From positions 16,091 through 80,090 of the forward strand of contig DAOTXP010000149.1 of NCBI GenBank assembly GCA_034435275.1: a DNA stretch of 64,000 nucleotides, read 5' to 3'. Below, one piece after another: positions 25,199 to 34,492 of the stretch. The stretch is from JBFMCC01 sp034435275 (GTDB taxonomy: Bacteria; Chloroflexota; Anaerolineae; Anaerolineales; Villigracilaceae). The notes below the pieces were generated by a model. The model was not told where the DNA came from and did no database searches. It worked only from the letters and a program-made list of their open reading frames with translations. Both the position numbers and the translations under genes were made by a program. Each line of letters begins with the position of its first letter. Position 1 is the stretch's first letter.

Positions 25199-26050
25199 CT
25201 ACTTCTCGCCGCTTATTTTCTTCCACGTCTTTTTCATGTTCAGTGCGTCCTCCTCCATGATGGGGCTTTCACACAGGACGCGCCCGGCGCAGCCGAAATC
25301 CTTCAAGGCCTTGAGGAGCGCCTTCAAATTCAAATCTGCATCTGCCAGCGGCAGGTGATTCTTTTCACCCTTCGGCCCGTACTCGATTCCCGAAAGGTGA
25401 ATGTGCAGGCGTTTCAACGAATCCGCGCCCAGGGTCCTGCCATAGGACTCAAGACAACGCGACCACTCGTCGTAGGTGTTCATCGTCCCGTCGCCGGGAC
25501 GGGCGTGCAGGTGGGCGAAATCGAGGCAGGGCTGAACCTGCGGCATGGCCGCGCTCATCGCCAGCGTATCCTCGAACGAGCCCAGCATGGCCGACTTGCC
25601 CATCGTCTCCGGGCGCAACGTGACCGGGTCGCCCGCCTTCTGCAACTCCTCCACACAGCCGCGCAGGCGCGGCAACGCCACTTTCAGGACCTCGGCCGGG
25701 TCGCCGCCAAAATAGGAGCCGGGGTGAAAGACGATGTCGGTTGCCCCGGCCAGGCTGCCGTAATGCGCCGCGTCCATCAACCGCTTGCGGGACTTGGGCC
25801 ACTCCTCGTCGGTCGCATTCAAATTGATGAAATACGGTGCGTGCACGCTAATCGCCACTCCCTGTGTCTCGCCCGCGGCCTTGATCGCCGCGCAAGTCTC
25901 CTCGCTGACGCGCACCGCCTGCACCCAGCCCAGCTCGAAAGCGGTCAATCCAAGTGACTTGCTGAACTCGATCGCGCCGACCGAGCCACCGGGTTTCCTG
26001 GGCGTGCCAATCGGCGAACCGACCGTTCCGAACGAAAACGATAAAGTCAT
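25199..26050 (-). CDS. nfo: Endonuclease IV-like TIM-barrel protein (AP endonuclease 2 family)
   Basis: 283 residues from ATG 26050 (ribosome-binding site GAGGAG). Metal-site segments of the endonuclease IV family are present: SVHAPYFINL, DIVFHPGSYFGG, RPETMGK, PCLDFAHLHARPGD, HIHLSGIEYGPKGEKNH and LCESPIMEEDAL. The known family cuts DNA at abasic sites using three zinc ions. Related sugar-phosphate isomerase-like TIM barrels also exist, but the HLSG..YG..GEKNH block favours Nfo. It is divergent in length from the typical 280-residue enzyme by only a few residues. A hairpin at 26115-26138 separates it from dgkA. Confidence 0.85.
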   Translation of the reverse strand: MTLSFSFGTVGSPIGTPRKPGGSVGAIEFSKSLGLTAFELGWVQAVRVSEETCAAIKAAGETQGVAISVHAPYFINLNATDEEWPKSRKRLMDAAHYGSLAGATDIVFHPGSYFGGDPAEVLKVALPRLRGCVEELQKAGDPVTLRPETMGKSAMLGSFEDTLAMSAAMPQVQPCLDFAHLHARPGDGTMNTYDEWSRCLESYGRTLGADSLKRLHIHLSGIEYGPKGEKNHLPLADADLNLKALLKALKDFGCAGRVLCESPIMEEDALNMKKTWKKISGEK

Positions 26051-26114
26051 ATAGTCTCCTCTTCCCGCAGGGTCACCACTCGAATGCGGAATCCAAAGTC
26101 TCCAGGCTTTGGGC

Positions 26115-26138
26115 ATCCGACGACTCCTGTCGTCGGAT
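26115..26138. repeat. Perfect 10-bp hairpin upstream of the nfo-like gene
   Basis: ATCCGACGAC, loop TCCT, GTCGTCGGAT. There is no T-run on either side, so it is not a standard intrinsic terminator. It may separate the dgkA operon from the nfo-like gene or bind a protein. Confidence 0.5.
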
Positions 26139-26173
26139 ACCGTCATATCGGAAATTGTTCTGCGACTCCGCGG

Positions 26174-26566
26174 CTAACCAAACAGCGATAAAAGTTTAAT
26201 CCACAACGGCGGGCCAAGAATCAACAGGCCAATCAAGGCGGCCGCCAGCGCGGCGATCAACACCGCGCCCGCGCCCACGTCCTTACCCACTTTGGCAAGG
26301 GGGTGGTGCACCGGGCTGGCCAGGTCCACCACGGCCTCGATGGCTGTGTTGACGAACTCGGCCATGAAAACCATCGCAATGGTGATGACCAGCACGGCCC
26401 AATCGCGCGGCGGCAAATCCAGCCAGAGGCCGATGAGGAAGACCAGCGTGGCGACCACTGCATGCACCCAGGCGTTCTGCTGGGTCTTGAGCACGTACCA
26501 CCAGCCGCGGAAGGCGTGACCGAACGCGTACCAGCGTGAGACAATGAAATGCAAGAACTTATTCAT
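26174..26566 (-). CDS. dgkA: Diacylglycerol/undecaprenol kinase (DgkA family)
   Basis: 130 residues with three or four membrane helices. Family motifs are AFRGWWYVLKTQQNAWVHA (about 16-34) and the active-site block AEFVNTAIEAVVDL (about 69-82), followed by AKVGKDVGAGAV. In Gram-positive-type bacteria this enzyme phosphorylates undecaprenol to recycle the lipid carrier for cell wall and surface glycans. The start overlaps the ybeY stop by 8 nt, which keeps the common bacterial order pgpH-ybeY-dgkA. Confidence 0.93.
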   Translation of the reverse strand: MNKFLHFIVSRWYAFGHAFRGWWYVLKTQQNAWVHAVVATLVFLIGLWLDLPPRDWAVLVITIAMVFMAEFVNTAIEAVVDLASPVHHPLAKVGKDVGAGAVLIAALAAALIGLLILGPPLWIKLLSLFG

Positions 26567-27011
26567 GAATCTCGATCCCCGACAATCCGAGCCGCACCAG
26601 GACTTCGGCCTGCGCGGCCCACATTTGTTTTTTTTCCTCCGCCTCGGCGTGATCGTGTCCAAGCAGGTGCAGGACGCCGTGCACGGTCAGCAGTTGCAAT
26701 TCGGCCTCGAGAGAATGTCTCGCGGCGCGCGCCTGTTCGTCGGCGCGGGGGACGGAGATGAGAATGTCGCCCAGATAACGCGCGCCCGTTTCGGGGTCCG
26801 TTTCGGAGGCGGGAAAGGAAAGTACGTCGGTGGGCGCGTCCAAGTCCAGATAATCGCGGTTGAGATCCTGCATCTGCGCGTCGTCGGTGAGCAGGATGGT
26901 CAGGTCGCCGTCCGAGGCCTCGTGCTCCAACACGGCTCGGGCAGCATGCTGAAGGAGGGAGGCGACATCGGGGGGAGGCGAGACGGCAGAGTTAGCTTCA
27001 ACGAAGATCAT
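26559..27011 (-). CDS. ybeY: Endoribonuclease YbeY
   Basis: 150 residues. The zinc-binding signature H-G-V-L-H-L-L-G-H-D-H lies near residue 117-127. Upstream are the conserved segments LTDDAQMQDLNRDYLDLDAPTD and VLSFP. The enzyme processes rRNA ends, especially 16S, and takes part in ribosome quality control. The gene lies 6 nt after pgpH and overlaps dgkA by 8 nt. Confidence 0.95.
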   Translation of the reverse strand: MIFVEANSAVSPPPDVASLLQHAARAVLEHEASDGDLTILLTDDAQMQDLNRDYLDLDAPTDVLSFPASETDPETGARYLGDILISVPRADEQARAARHSLEAELQLLTVHGVLHLLGHDHAEAEEKKQMWAAQAEVLVRLGLSGIEIHE

Positions 27012-27017
27012 GTTTCC

Positions 27018-29129
27018 TCATTTCTTAAGCGGGGCCGTCTGCGGCTCTTTCGAAATGACCGCTTTGGCGGCGGGATACTGAATGCGCGGATGATAGGTGC
27101 CGCGCAATGTGGTAACGAAGGACTCGGTAATGAGAGTGAGATCGCGCAGGGTGAGTGCGGTCTGGTCGAGTTGACCCTCCAGTTGGGCGATCTCGATCAC
27201 ACTGCGGACGATGGCGCGCAGTCCCTCTTCATCGGGCGGGCGGTCAGCACGGGCGCGGGCTTCGGCGCCGTCGGCGAGCATCAGCAGGGCGGTCTCGCGC
27301 GAGCGCGGACGCGGCCCGGGGTAGCGAAACAGGTTGATATCCACTTTGGAAGCGTCGCCGCCGGCCTGTTCGACGGCCTGCGAATACTGGTAACGCGTGT
27401 GCATGGTGCCGTGATGTTCGAGAATGAAATCGTCGAGGCGGCGCGGCAGGCGGTGCTTTCGCGCCAAATGGACTCCGTCCGTGACGTGGCGGATGATGGT
27501 CTCGGCCACTTCGAGCGGATCAAGGTCGGCATGTGTATCCATTTGGCCGGGTGCCTGGTTCTCGATGAAGAAGGCGGGATTTTTCGCCTTGCCCACGTCA
27601 TGAAACAACGCGCCGACGCGCGTCAACAACGGGTCGGCGCCAATGTGTTCCGCGGCCTGCTCGGCCAAATTGGCAACCTGCAGGCTGTGCTGGTACGTGC
27701 CGGGGGCGTTGCGCAAAAAATATTGCAGGAGGGGAAAATCGGGGCGGGAGATTTCGAGCAATTGCAGAGCGGTCGTCAGGCCCAGCGCCTGGGCCAGGAA
27801 ATATTGCCCCAGCAGGGCGAGGCTGGAGGAGGCCAGTCCGTTGAACAACGCGGCCGCCAGAAGCGTGAGCGTGCCGACCAAGTCTGTGGAAGTGAACGGC
27901 AGACGAAAGGCGAGGATGGCGGCCATGCCTGCCAGCGCCACTGCCAGCCCGGCGGTGACGAAGGACCAGAAACGTCGTGCCGGGCCAAGGGTGAGCACGC
28001 CGCAGAGGGAAGCCATCAGATAATAAGGCATTAAGTCGGCGTTCAAGCCATAGGCGGCCGGCACACACACGGCCAATGAAACGACCAGTCCGGCTTCGAT
28101 GCCGAAGAGGGCGGTGAGCAGAAGTCCGACCGCGGGTAATGGATAAAGATACGGCACGACGACGCGCCCGGGAACTGACAGCCGCGCTCCGATCAAAAAG
28201 ACGAGGAAGACAACGGCCACCACCAGCAGGCTGCGCGAGTCATACAGAAAGCCAAGCCGTTTGCGGCGGAAGAAATACAGACTGGCAAAGGCAACGGAAA
28301 GCAGGGTTAACGAACCCGCGCCGAGGTAATCCTGCGGGCCCGGCTCGGTCTGGATCAGGCCGAATTTCTCGAGCGCCTCGATGTCCGCTTCGCTGACCAC
28401 TTCCCCGGCGCGGACGATGATCTCGCCCGCCTTGAAGGATTGCGAAACCGGCGCGATCTGTTCGCGGGCCGCGTCCCGCGCCGCCTCGGTCAGTTCGGCA
28501 TTGTAGAGGCTGTTGGGCACGATGAAAGCAGACACCAGTTCGGCAACCAGCGCGGCCTGCTCCTCGGTGAGCGAGAGGCTGACGCGCGCGGTCACGCCTG
28601 CGCGCACGGATTCGATATTGTCCTCGCGGATGGCTCCGCGCATGACCTGTTCGAGCACGCTGAGCGCCTCGGCCTGGACCTGTTCCCAGCGGGTGGGGCT
28701 GAGAGCGAGAATCTGCTGGATCGTTTCGGAAGTCAGGCTGAGGTCCGGGAGGGAAGCGAGGCGGCTGTTCTTCTCCTCGTCGGCGGCTTCCGCGTCGTCG
28801 CGGATCGTGGTAATGGACCGCAGGACCGCGCGCAGTTCCTCCACCTGACGGCGCGAGATGGAGAGGTCGGGCGGCGCGTACACGGGCGGGACATTATCCG
28901 CCGCCAGTTCGCGGCGCTGTTCGGTAAGCACCGCGCTTTCGAAGGTAAGATCAGTGGGGGCTTGCAGGTCGCGAGGGGCTACGTCCCCGGTTTCGAGCGG
29001 CAGGGCGGCCGGGCGCAGGGACACAGGCAGGGCCAGGGCGGCGAAGGTTACCACGCCGACGGCCGCGAGCAGGATGAGACGAACCGTGAAGATACGCGCC
29101 GAGGAACGCGGCGCGGGCAGGGGGTCCAC
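27018..29129 (-). CDS. pgpH: PgpH-type 7TM-HD phosphohydrolase
   Basis: 703 residues from GTG 29129, 2 nt after the yqeY stop. An N-terminal membrane helix (about 15-35) is followed by an extracytoplasmic 7TMR-HDED domain (about 50-280), about seven membrane helices (about 285-470) and a C-terminal HD domain. That domain has YQHSLQVANLAE, LFHDVGKAKNP, ETIIRHVTDGV and ILEHHGTM. In Listeria the family degrades cyclic di-AMP. The full domain order is present, so the same role is likely here. Confidence 0.93.
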   Translation of the reverse strand: MDPLPAPRSSARIFTVRLILLAAVGVVTFAALALPVSLRPAALPLETGDVAPRDLQAPTDLTFESAVLTEQRRELAADNVPPVYAPPDLSISRRQVEELRAVLRSITTIRDDAEAADEEKNSRLASLPDLSLTSETIQQILALSPTRWEQVQAEALSVLEQVMRGAIREDNIESVRAGVTARVSLSLTEEQAALVAELVSAFIVPNSLYNAELTEAARDAAREQIAPVSQSFKAGEIIVRAGEVVSEADIEALEKFGLIQTEPGPQDYLGAGSLTLLSVAFASLYFFRRKRLGFLYDSRSLLVVAVVFLVFLIGARLSVPGRVVVPYLYPLPAVGLLLTALFGIEAGLVVSLAVCVPAAYGLNADLMPYYLMASLCGVLTLGPARRFWSFVTAGLAVALAGMAAILAFRLPFTSTDLVGTLTLLAAALFNGLASSSLALLGQYFLAQALGLTTALQLLEISRPDFPLLQYFLRNAPGTYQHSLQVANLAEQAAEHIGADPLLTRVGALFHDVGKAKNPAFFIENQAPGQMDTHADLDPLEVAETIIRHVTDGVHLARKHRLPRRLDDFILEHHGTMHTRYQYSQAVEQAGGDASKVDINLFRYPGPRPRSRETALLMLADGAEARARADRPPDEEGLRAIVRSVIEIAQLEGQLDQTALTLRDLTLITESFVTTLRGTYHPRIQYPAAKAVISKEPQTAPLKK

Positions 29130-29131
29130 GA

Positions 29132-29575
29132 TTACTTTAGCTGCTCCCGCACAGTCGCGCTGACCACGTCGCCGGGGGCGCGTCCCGCCACCTTCGCCAT
29201 GACGGCTTTCATCACCTTGCCCATGTCGGAAGGCGAGGACGCGCCCGTCTCGGCGATGGCGGCCTTGACCAGTTCGCGCAGTTCGTCGGCGGGCATGGCG
29301 GCGGGCAGGAAGGTTTCGAGCACGGCGATCTCGGCTTCGTTGGCAGAGACGAGGTCGGCGCGTTCGGCTTTTTTAGCCTCCTCAACGGCCTCGCGGCGGT
29401 TCTTGATTTCCTTTTGAATGATCCCCAGCACAGCCGCGTCGTCGAGCGTCGTCTGTTTGTCCACTTCGGCCTGTTTAATGGCCGCCAGCACCATGCGCAC
29501 GGTGACCTTGCGGACGGTGTCATTGGCCTTCATGGCTTCTTTTACGGCTTCGTTAAGTTTGGTTTTCATGTCCAT
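29132..29575 (-). CDS. yqeY: GatB/YqeY-domain protein
   Basis: 147 residues from ATG 29575. Conserved YqeY segments are present: RKVTVRMVLAAIKQAEVDK, EIKNRREAVEEA, ETFLPAAM and the C-terminal MGKVMKAVMAKVAGRAPGD. The family is related to the tail domain of the tRNA-dependent amidotransferase subunit GatB, and its own role is unsettled. TATAAT 7 nt before this ATG and the absence of a ribosome-binding site point to a leaderless mRNA that also starts the yqeY-pgpH-ybeY-dgkA operon. ATG 29569 is an alternative. Confidence 0.92.
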   Translation of the reverse strand: MDMKTKLNEAVKEAMKANDTVRKVTVRMVLAAIKQAEVDKQTTLDDAAVLGIIQKEIKNRREAVEEAKKAERADLVSANEAEIAVLETFLPAAMPADELRELVKAAIAETGASSPSDMGKVMKAVMAKVAGRAPGDVVSATVREQLK

Positions 29576-29582
29576 GCCCATC

Positions 29583-29588
29583 ATTATA
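29583..29588 (-). promoter_or_regulatory. -10 element of a leaderless promoter (yqeY operon)
   Basis: Minus-strand TATAAT lies 7 nt before the ATG at 29575. No ribosome-binding site precedes that codon. Confidence 0.6.
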
Positions 29589-29741
29589 CTAGAGGTGGCA
29601 GGGGAATAAAAATTCCTGCCGGGCGGGGCAGAATAGCCCTGTCGCTTGGAGTTTTTTCTCCACCCCTGACACTGCTGTCCATCTGTGTTTATCGGCGGGC
29701 GGCTTTTCCGAATGAGAGTATAAAAATCCAATTCTCTCATC

Positions 29742-30374
29742 CTATTGCCCGATAATCTCAATAAGATTATGAGGAGAACTGACTACATAATCAGGATTGC
29801 CGCGAAGTAAATGTTCCAAACTCTGATGTCCCCATGTCACTGCAATGCTGGTCACTGACGCCTCTTTGGCCGCAAGAACGTCACTCAAGGAGTCTCCTAT
29901 CATAAATACCGATGCCTGCTTTCCGTTTTCTAAAAACCGTTTCCGCGCCATGGATATTTTCTGCGCCTTGGAACCAGGTGAATCCACCCCGTATACTGCA
30001 TGGACGAGATGGTCCAAGCCGTGCTTGACGAGAAAAGCATTTACATTTTGCGACGAGTTTGTTGTGATAATGGCAATCGTATGATTGACGGAAAGGTGTC
30101 TGATAACATGGGTCAAATCTGTGAAGGCGGCAGGTGGAGATTTCTTTTCTGCGAAAAGGTTCAAACAAATTTTGACAAACTCATCAACAAGATATTCAGG
30201 GACTCCACATGCCTGCCCATATGACGCAAAAGACATGATTTCAAGATCGTTTAAGTCATCTTTTGTTACCGTATGTTGTACGCCTAATTTGTTGCACGCT
30301 TCTTGACCAAACCGAAGTAAATCGCTCAGCGTGTCCGCGAGTACGCCATCATAATCCAAGATGATGAGAGCCAT
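29742..30374 (-). CDS. HAD-superfamily phosphatase
   Basis: 210 residues from ATG 30374. Motif I is LDYDGVLADT, motif II is ITTNSS, motif III is the Lys near GSKAQK and motif IV is FMIGDSLSDVLAA. A helical cap lies between motifs I and II, as in phosphoglycolate-phosphatase-like enzymes. It may dephosphorylate a sugar phosphate. It is the last gene of the glycan region in transcription order and lies 115 nt after the deacetylase-like gene. Confidence 0.85.
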   Translation of the reverse strand: MALIILDYDGVLADTLSDLLRFGQEACNKLGVQHTVTKDDLNDLEIMSFASYGQACGVPEYLVDEFVKICLNLFAEKKSPPAAFTDLTHVIRHLSVNHTIAIITTNSSQNVNAFLVKHGLDHLVHAVYGVDSPGSKAQKISMARKRFLENGKQASVFMIGDSLSDVLAAKEASVTSIAVTWGHQSLEHLLRGNPDYVVSSPHNLIEIIGQ

Positions 30375-30489
30375 GAAACAAGGTTTCCGCTCAGCGCATT
30401 TTATCCCAGAACGCCGTCGTGACGATACCGAAAATTGCCATGACGATCCCAAGCCCCTGAAGCCTCGAAATTTTGGTGATGGTTAAGAC

Positions 30490-31674
30490 CTAAATGCTGA
30501 TATCAATGCTGTCACCCAGCAAAGTAGCCCGCGCCATTCTGGAAGCGGGAACAGGCTCTTTGCCTGAGTCAGAACGACCCTTCCACCAGGATGCCACCTG
30601 GCGCGGTAATGCATGCCAATATCCTCCGCCTGCTTTTACCTCCTCCAGAAACTCCCCGTAGCATTTCCTGGCAACGCCCATGCTTGAGTAATCGGGATGA
30701 ACAAGCATCAATGCCATCCCGTAATATTTTTTTATAAAGGAAAACTTATCTCTCCAGATCCGGGGGGATGTTTCTCCTAGAACGTTGAATAACGTGGAAT
30801 CCTGCGGCAATGTATATGGCAATTCGAGAAATCGCCCAATCGTAAACGGCCAGATACTCATCACCCCGCCCGGCATTGGTTCGAAAGGATCGGTATCAAA
30901 GAACGATAGATCGTATTTAACGTCCAACAGCTGCATCCAATGAGGATTACGGTGCGTATACGGTGCACGAAATCCCTCGGCTTGGAATTCCCGCATATAG
31001 CGATTGATCTCCGCGGCCTGTTTCACAAAAGCGGGATAGGAGCCAAATAACTTGCTGTCATGTCTTAGGCCATGCACCCCTATTTCGAAACCACGTTGTC
31101 TCAAGTCGGCCATCAAACCAAAATCAAGTTGATATCTCTCGGGAACAAAATTGAAAGACGACCGAAACCCCATAGACTCTTCCAGGTCCGCCAGGATCGG
31201 GATAGTACGCTGGCCATCCGCAGTTTCAACATCATGGGTCAGCACAAAGGCGAACTGCTTCCCGTCCGGCCAAAAATACCTGAAATCTATTTCGGTCTTA
31301 CCGGAAAGCAACAATACCTGACGAAGAATTTCCCATTGAAACCGGACGTAGCGCGGTTCGATCGGCCACTCCAGAATGGATGCCTTTCGGGCCGTATCGC
31401 TGTGGATGCGGCGCATCAAGTGGGTTACTTTTTGAGAAAGAAATGGTTTGAGGGCATAATACACGCGCCGGGCAAATCCAAACCGATATCGATTTGAGCC
31501 GAACTGCCCCTCGCCAAGGGTTAATTCCAATAACGTGTCGAAATCCAGACTGGCCTCTCCAGGCAACAGCAGCGGCAAGGCTCGTATGGTCGCTTCCTGC
31601 CAGACCTCATCCGGGAGAGCGGGCTGGCAAAGCCAGAAATCCTGTAAACGGTTGGAACTCCATAGATTTGACAT
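30490..31674 (-). CDS. Polysaccharide deacetylase-like protein (CE4-like fold)
   Basis: 394 residues from ATG 31674. A roughly 140-residue N-terminal region of unknown fold precedes a polysaccharide-deacetylase-type domain. That domain has the metal-site motif FVLTHDVE (about 165), a strand SSFNFVPE, and the His block GVHGLRHDSKLF (about 215). EGFRAPYTHRNP corresponds to the R-P-P block of the family. It probably removes N-acetyl groups from a glycan intermediate or carries out related hydrolysis. It overlaps the upstream methyltransferase stop by 1 nt. Confidence 0.8.
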   Translation of the reverse strand: MSNLWSSNRLQDFWLCQPALPDEVWQEATIRALPLLLPGEASLDFDTLLELTLGEGQFGSNRYRFGFARRVYYALKPFLSQKVTHLMRRIHSDTARKASILEWPIEPRYVRFQWEILRQVLLLSGKTEIDFRYFWPDGKQFAFVLTHDVETADGQRTIPILADLEESMGFRSSFNFVPERYQLDFGLMADLRQRGFEIGVHGLRHDSKLFGSYPAFVKQAAEINRYMREFQAEGFRAPYTHRNPHWMQLLDVKYDLSFFDTDPFEPMPGGVMSIWPFTIGRFLELPYTLPQDSTLFNVLGETSPRIWRDKFSFIKKYYGMALMLVHPDYSSMGVARKCYGEFLEEVKAGGGYWHALPRQVASWWKGRSDSGKEPVPASRMARATLLGDSIDISI

Positions 31675-32582
31675 CAAGCACCTACTCGAAAATCCGGTAT
31701 GCCATCTACGATAGGATAGGATTGTCCGCACGACTTGCACAGGTATGCATCCGAGGAACGCATTACCGAATCATAGCATGACGGGCAAACCAATAAGTCA
31801 TCCACGCTTTTGCCTTCTTCCAAGGCATCCCCTCCGGTTGTCCGAGTTTTACAAATAACCCATGGCGTTACTTTAACGACGCCGAAAAAGGGAGCAAAAG
31901 CGCGGCCTAAGACCTTCCATCCCTCGAACTGACCGATCTTTCCCGGAACCTTATCCAATACACCCACACCGAGATACTTCATCTGCGAGAAACCGCTTTG
32001 GAGTAATACCCGATGAACATACGTGGGGTGGTGTTGGATCAATATCTTGCCGGAAAGCATCGGCTCCAAAGAAAAGGGGTCGTCCTTACTTAAATGCACA
32101 AATTTGCGCGCCAACTGCCGGGCGCTTAGCTTATTGCTGTAGTTAAAGACAAAACAGCCGCCTTTTCCAAGGATTCGATTTACCCCATCTGATACAAGCT
32201 GAGAATTTGGCAGGTGATGAAACACGCGCATCATCAGCGCGCAGTCAAAACTCGAACCGCGAAAGGGCAAATGATTCGCGTCAGCGGCAATATAGGTTGC
32301 TCTCTTCCCAAAAGATTCCCGGCCCTGTCGAAGAAGTGTCATTGATCCGTCCAGCATCACCACCTGTTCGAATCGATCCAGATAGCAGTCTGCCAAACGG
32401 CCGAAGCCGCAACCGATGTCGATGATGCGGCGGCCGGAAGCAGGCAATAGATTGCGAATAATTGAGTGTTCCAGTTCATCCAACCTGACCCTAGATTTTT
32501 CCACCCAAAAGTCCTTGTATTCGATGCCTTCGTACAGTTGGCTCGGTTTCGTACCCGGTTCAAAACGCGCAGGCAACCCCAT
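31674..32582 (-). CDS. SAM-dependent methyltransferase with C-terminal zinc-ribbon (Trm112-like) domain
   Basis: 302 residues. The class I methyltransferase core has IIDIGCGFGRLAD (about 53), VVMLDGS and ALMMRVFHHL. The C-terminus (about 262-302) is a Trm112-like zinc domain: LLVCPSCYDSVMRSSDA...LCKSCGQSYPIVDGIPDF. Such a tail is common in methyltransferases from polysaccharide clusters. It precedes the deacetylase-like gene with 1-nt overlap. A modest gap (54 nt) separates it from the FemAB-like gene upstream. Confidence 0.88.
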   Translation of the reverse strand: MGLPARFEPGTKPSQLYEGIEYKDFWVEKSRVRLDELEHSIIRNLLPASGRRIIDIGCGFGRLADCYLDRFEQVVMLDGSMTLLRQGRESFGKRATYIAADANHLPFRGSSFDCALMMRVFHHLPNSQLVSDGVNRILGKGGCFVFNYSNKLSARQLARKFVHLSKDDPFSLEPMLSGKILIQHHPTYVHRVLLQSGFSQMKYLGVGVLDKVPGKIGQFEGWKVLGRAFAPFFGVVKVTPWVICKTRTTGGDALEEGKSVDDLLVCPSCYDSVMRSSDAYLCKSCGQSYPIVDGIPDFRVGA

Positions 32583-32636
32583 GATACACCTCCAAAAACA
32601 GAATATAAAACTACAACCGCTAATACCGGTATAACA

Positions 32637-33650
32637 CTATCCAAAGTGCTTGTAAAGCAGTTCACCCAAGACACGACCAACCTGGGGTGGAGACCTTTGA
32701 ATTATTCCGCTTAACAGGATCTTCAACTTTCCATCACCAATTCTCTTTTTATGGGGAGCAAGATACGTATACGACAGAGGAAGTTCACGCGCGCCCCAAC
32801 GGCTCTTGAATGTCCGCAAGCCCGTATTTGCCAGATCGGTTTTGCCAAAATCCATAACATCGAAACCATTATCGCAGCCCCATTGGATCGCGGTCCACAT
32901 GATCAGGTTGTTGGGACGGGCCTGCAGGTCGTCGGGAAGAGATGCGCCATACTTGTATGTTAACGTTTTTTGCCAGTGCAGAAAGACGGCGCCTGCAACG
33001 CAGCGCTGCTCGACATAGGCCAGGAGGAGAAAGCCCAATCCCTGTTCGAACAACCTGCCCAGCCCCCTGAAAAACTTCCACGGCTGGACCGGAACGCCCT
33101 GGCGGCGCCGAGTCAGAAGATGCATGTTGTAGAATTCCTTCAGATGTTCATACGAATCGCCGCGGACGATCCTGACGCCTTTCTGACGGGCGGTTTTTAT
33201 ATTCCGACGATGCATCTCGTGCAGGCGGGCAAAAACATTCTCATGATTCGGCTCCAAATCAAGTTCATGTAAGACACAGTCGGAATCGGTGACGAGGGCA
33301 GGGTGTGGCGAAAAGGTCCCGCGAAGTTCGACCTTGCGAATGCCTTGGGCCCTCGCTAGTGAAAGCACATCTTCGACCACCTGCTCAAGCCCATTTTCGG
33401 TCCCGGATAACGGCGAACAGAAATCCGAGAACGGCAAGGACACCCATCTTCGACCCGTTATGGGACTGTTTATCTCCATAACCGGAATACCGGCGTGATA
33501 CCGGCCGTTCCCTTCCCGCACCCCGACGATAAACGGACGGTACCCATAGGAATCGGCTATGAGCCGGATCCATGCCGGATGATGAAAAATCATGGAATCC
33601 GCCCTTCGATTCACAAATTCCATCCAGGCTTGATCAAGCGGATTCATCAA
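32637..33650 (-). CDS. FemAB-like GNAT-fold acyl/aminoacyl transferase
   Basis: 337 residues. The sequence matches the FemAB/GNAT type seen in exopolysaccharide loci: FHHPAWIRLIADSYGYRPFIV at the start, PFSDFCSPL, and LHEMHRRNIKTARQKGVRI near the middle. The C-terminal acetyltransferase block is YVEQRCVAGAVFLHW and MDFGKTD. Known FemAB members add amino acids to peptidoglycan from aminoacyl-tRNA. Members in glycan clusters probably attach an acyl or amino-acid group to a sugar. Its neighbours (ATP-grasp, methyltransferases) fit that idea. Confidence 0.82.
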   Translation of the reverse strand: MMNPLDQAWMEFVNRRADSMIFHHPAWIRLIADSYGYRPFIVGVREGNGRYHAGIPVMEINSPITGRRWVSLPFSDFCSPLSGTENGLEQVVEDVLSLARAQGIRKVELRGTFSPHPALVTDSDCVLHELDLEPNHENVFARLHEMHRRNIKTARQKGVRIVRGDSYEHLKEFYNMHLLTRRRQGVPVQPWKFFRGLGRLFEQGLGFLLLAYVEQRCVAGAVFLHWQKTLTYKYGASLPDDLQARPNNLIMWTAIQWGCDNGFDVMDFGKTDLANTGLRTFKSRWGARELPLSYTYLAPHKKRIGDGKLKILLSGIIQRSPPQVGRVLGELLYKHFG

Positions 33651-33675
33651 AAAGGTTCCCTTTCATCCTGCAACG

Positions 33676-34464
33676 CTAAAGAACGACCTTTTTGATCCCG
33701 TTCGCCGGCCTGCCATCTGTTTTCTGGAAAATGATGACCGGTTCAGACGCCCAACGCGGAGACCCGAGCGTATAGAGCAGACGCATGGCGGTACGGAATA
33801 AGATTGCCTTAAGGGGAGACCTGGTCTTCATTGCGCGGTAATAAGAACTTCCCTCGGGCAACGGCAAATACGCGGCCACGGGAGTAAACCCGAACGAACT
33901 GACAAACTTAATCAGTGTCCTGTACGTGAAATACCTTACATGTGCATAGAATTCGTAACGAGAATGCTCTTTCAGGGGGTCGTGAAAACTCTCTCCCTTC
34001 AGCAGGTATTTAGGAAGATGCACCAGACCGGCGTAATTCGGAGTGGAAATATAGAGGAATCCGTTACTGGAGAGGATACGGTTGATTTCCTTGAGGTGAT
34101 TGTCGAGGAAGATCACGTGCTCTATGGTTGCAAGCGATACGACCGCGTCGAAATGCCCGTCGGGGAATGGAAACCTGATATCTGCGTCGTCAATATCAAA
34201 GGAAACCACGTCCATTCCCTGCTGTTTTAGAACATGCAGGGCCGTCGGAGAGATGTCGTTGCAGACGATCTTCCCGGGATACAAATCATGGATCCTGCGC
34301 GCGGCGCATCCTACCCCGGCGGCAATATCCAGGATGCGCTTATGCTGGCGATCTTGAAATATGGCCGGGAAAATCCGATGTCGCTCATGAAAGCTCGGGT
34401 AATCCTCGATTTTCTCTATGCCCTGCAAGCGGGCCTCTTCTACGGGCTCGGCATCTTTTCTCAT
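33676..34464 (-). CDS. Class I SAM-dependent methyltransferase
   Basis: 262 residues. Motif I is ILDIAAGVGCAARRIHDLYP (about 44-63), followed by NDISPTAL, FDIDDADIRFPFPDGHFDAV and SLATIEHVIF. This is a UbiE/MetW-type fold used in many glycan clusters. The acceptor is unknown. The gene is 28 nt after the ATP-grasp gene and 25 nt before the FemAB-like gene, consistent with one transcription unit. Confidence 0.88.
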   Translation of the reverse strand: MRKDAEPVEEARLQGIEKIEDYPSFHERHRIFPAIFQDRQHKRILDIAAGVGCAARRIHDLYPGKIVCNDISPTALHVLKQQGMDVVSFDIDDADIRFPFPDGHFDAVVSLATIEHVIFLDNHLKEINRILSSNGFLYISTPNYAGLVHLPKYLLKGESFHDPLKEHSRYEFYAHVRYFTYRTLIKFVSSFGFTPVAAYLPLPEGSSYYRAMKTRSPLKAILFRTAMRLLYTLGSPRWASEPVIIFQKTDGRPANGIKKVVL

Positions 34465-34492
34465 TTGGGTTTCTCCTTTTTGAATTTATCCA

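Noticed and set aside
26544..28034. Plus-strand open frame of 496 codons
   Set aside because: Antisense of ybeY and pgpH, both of which have full family signatures.
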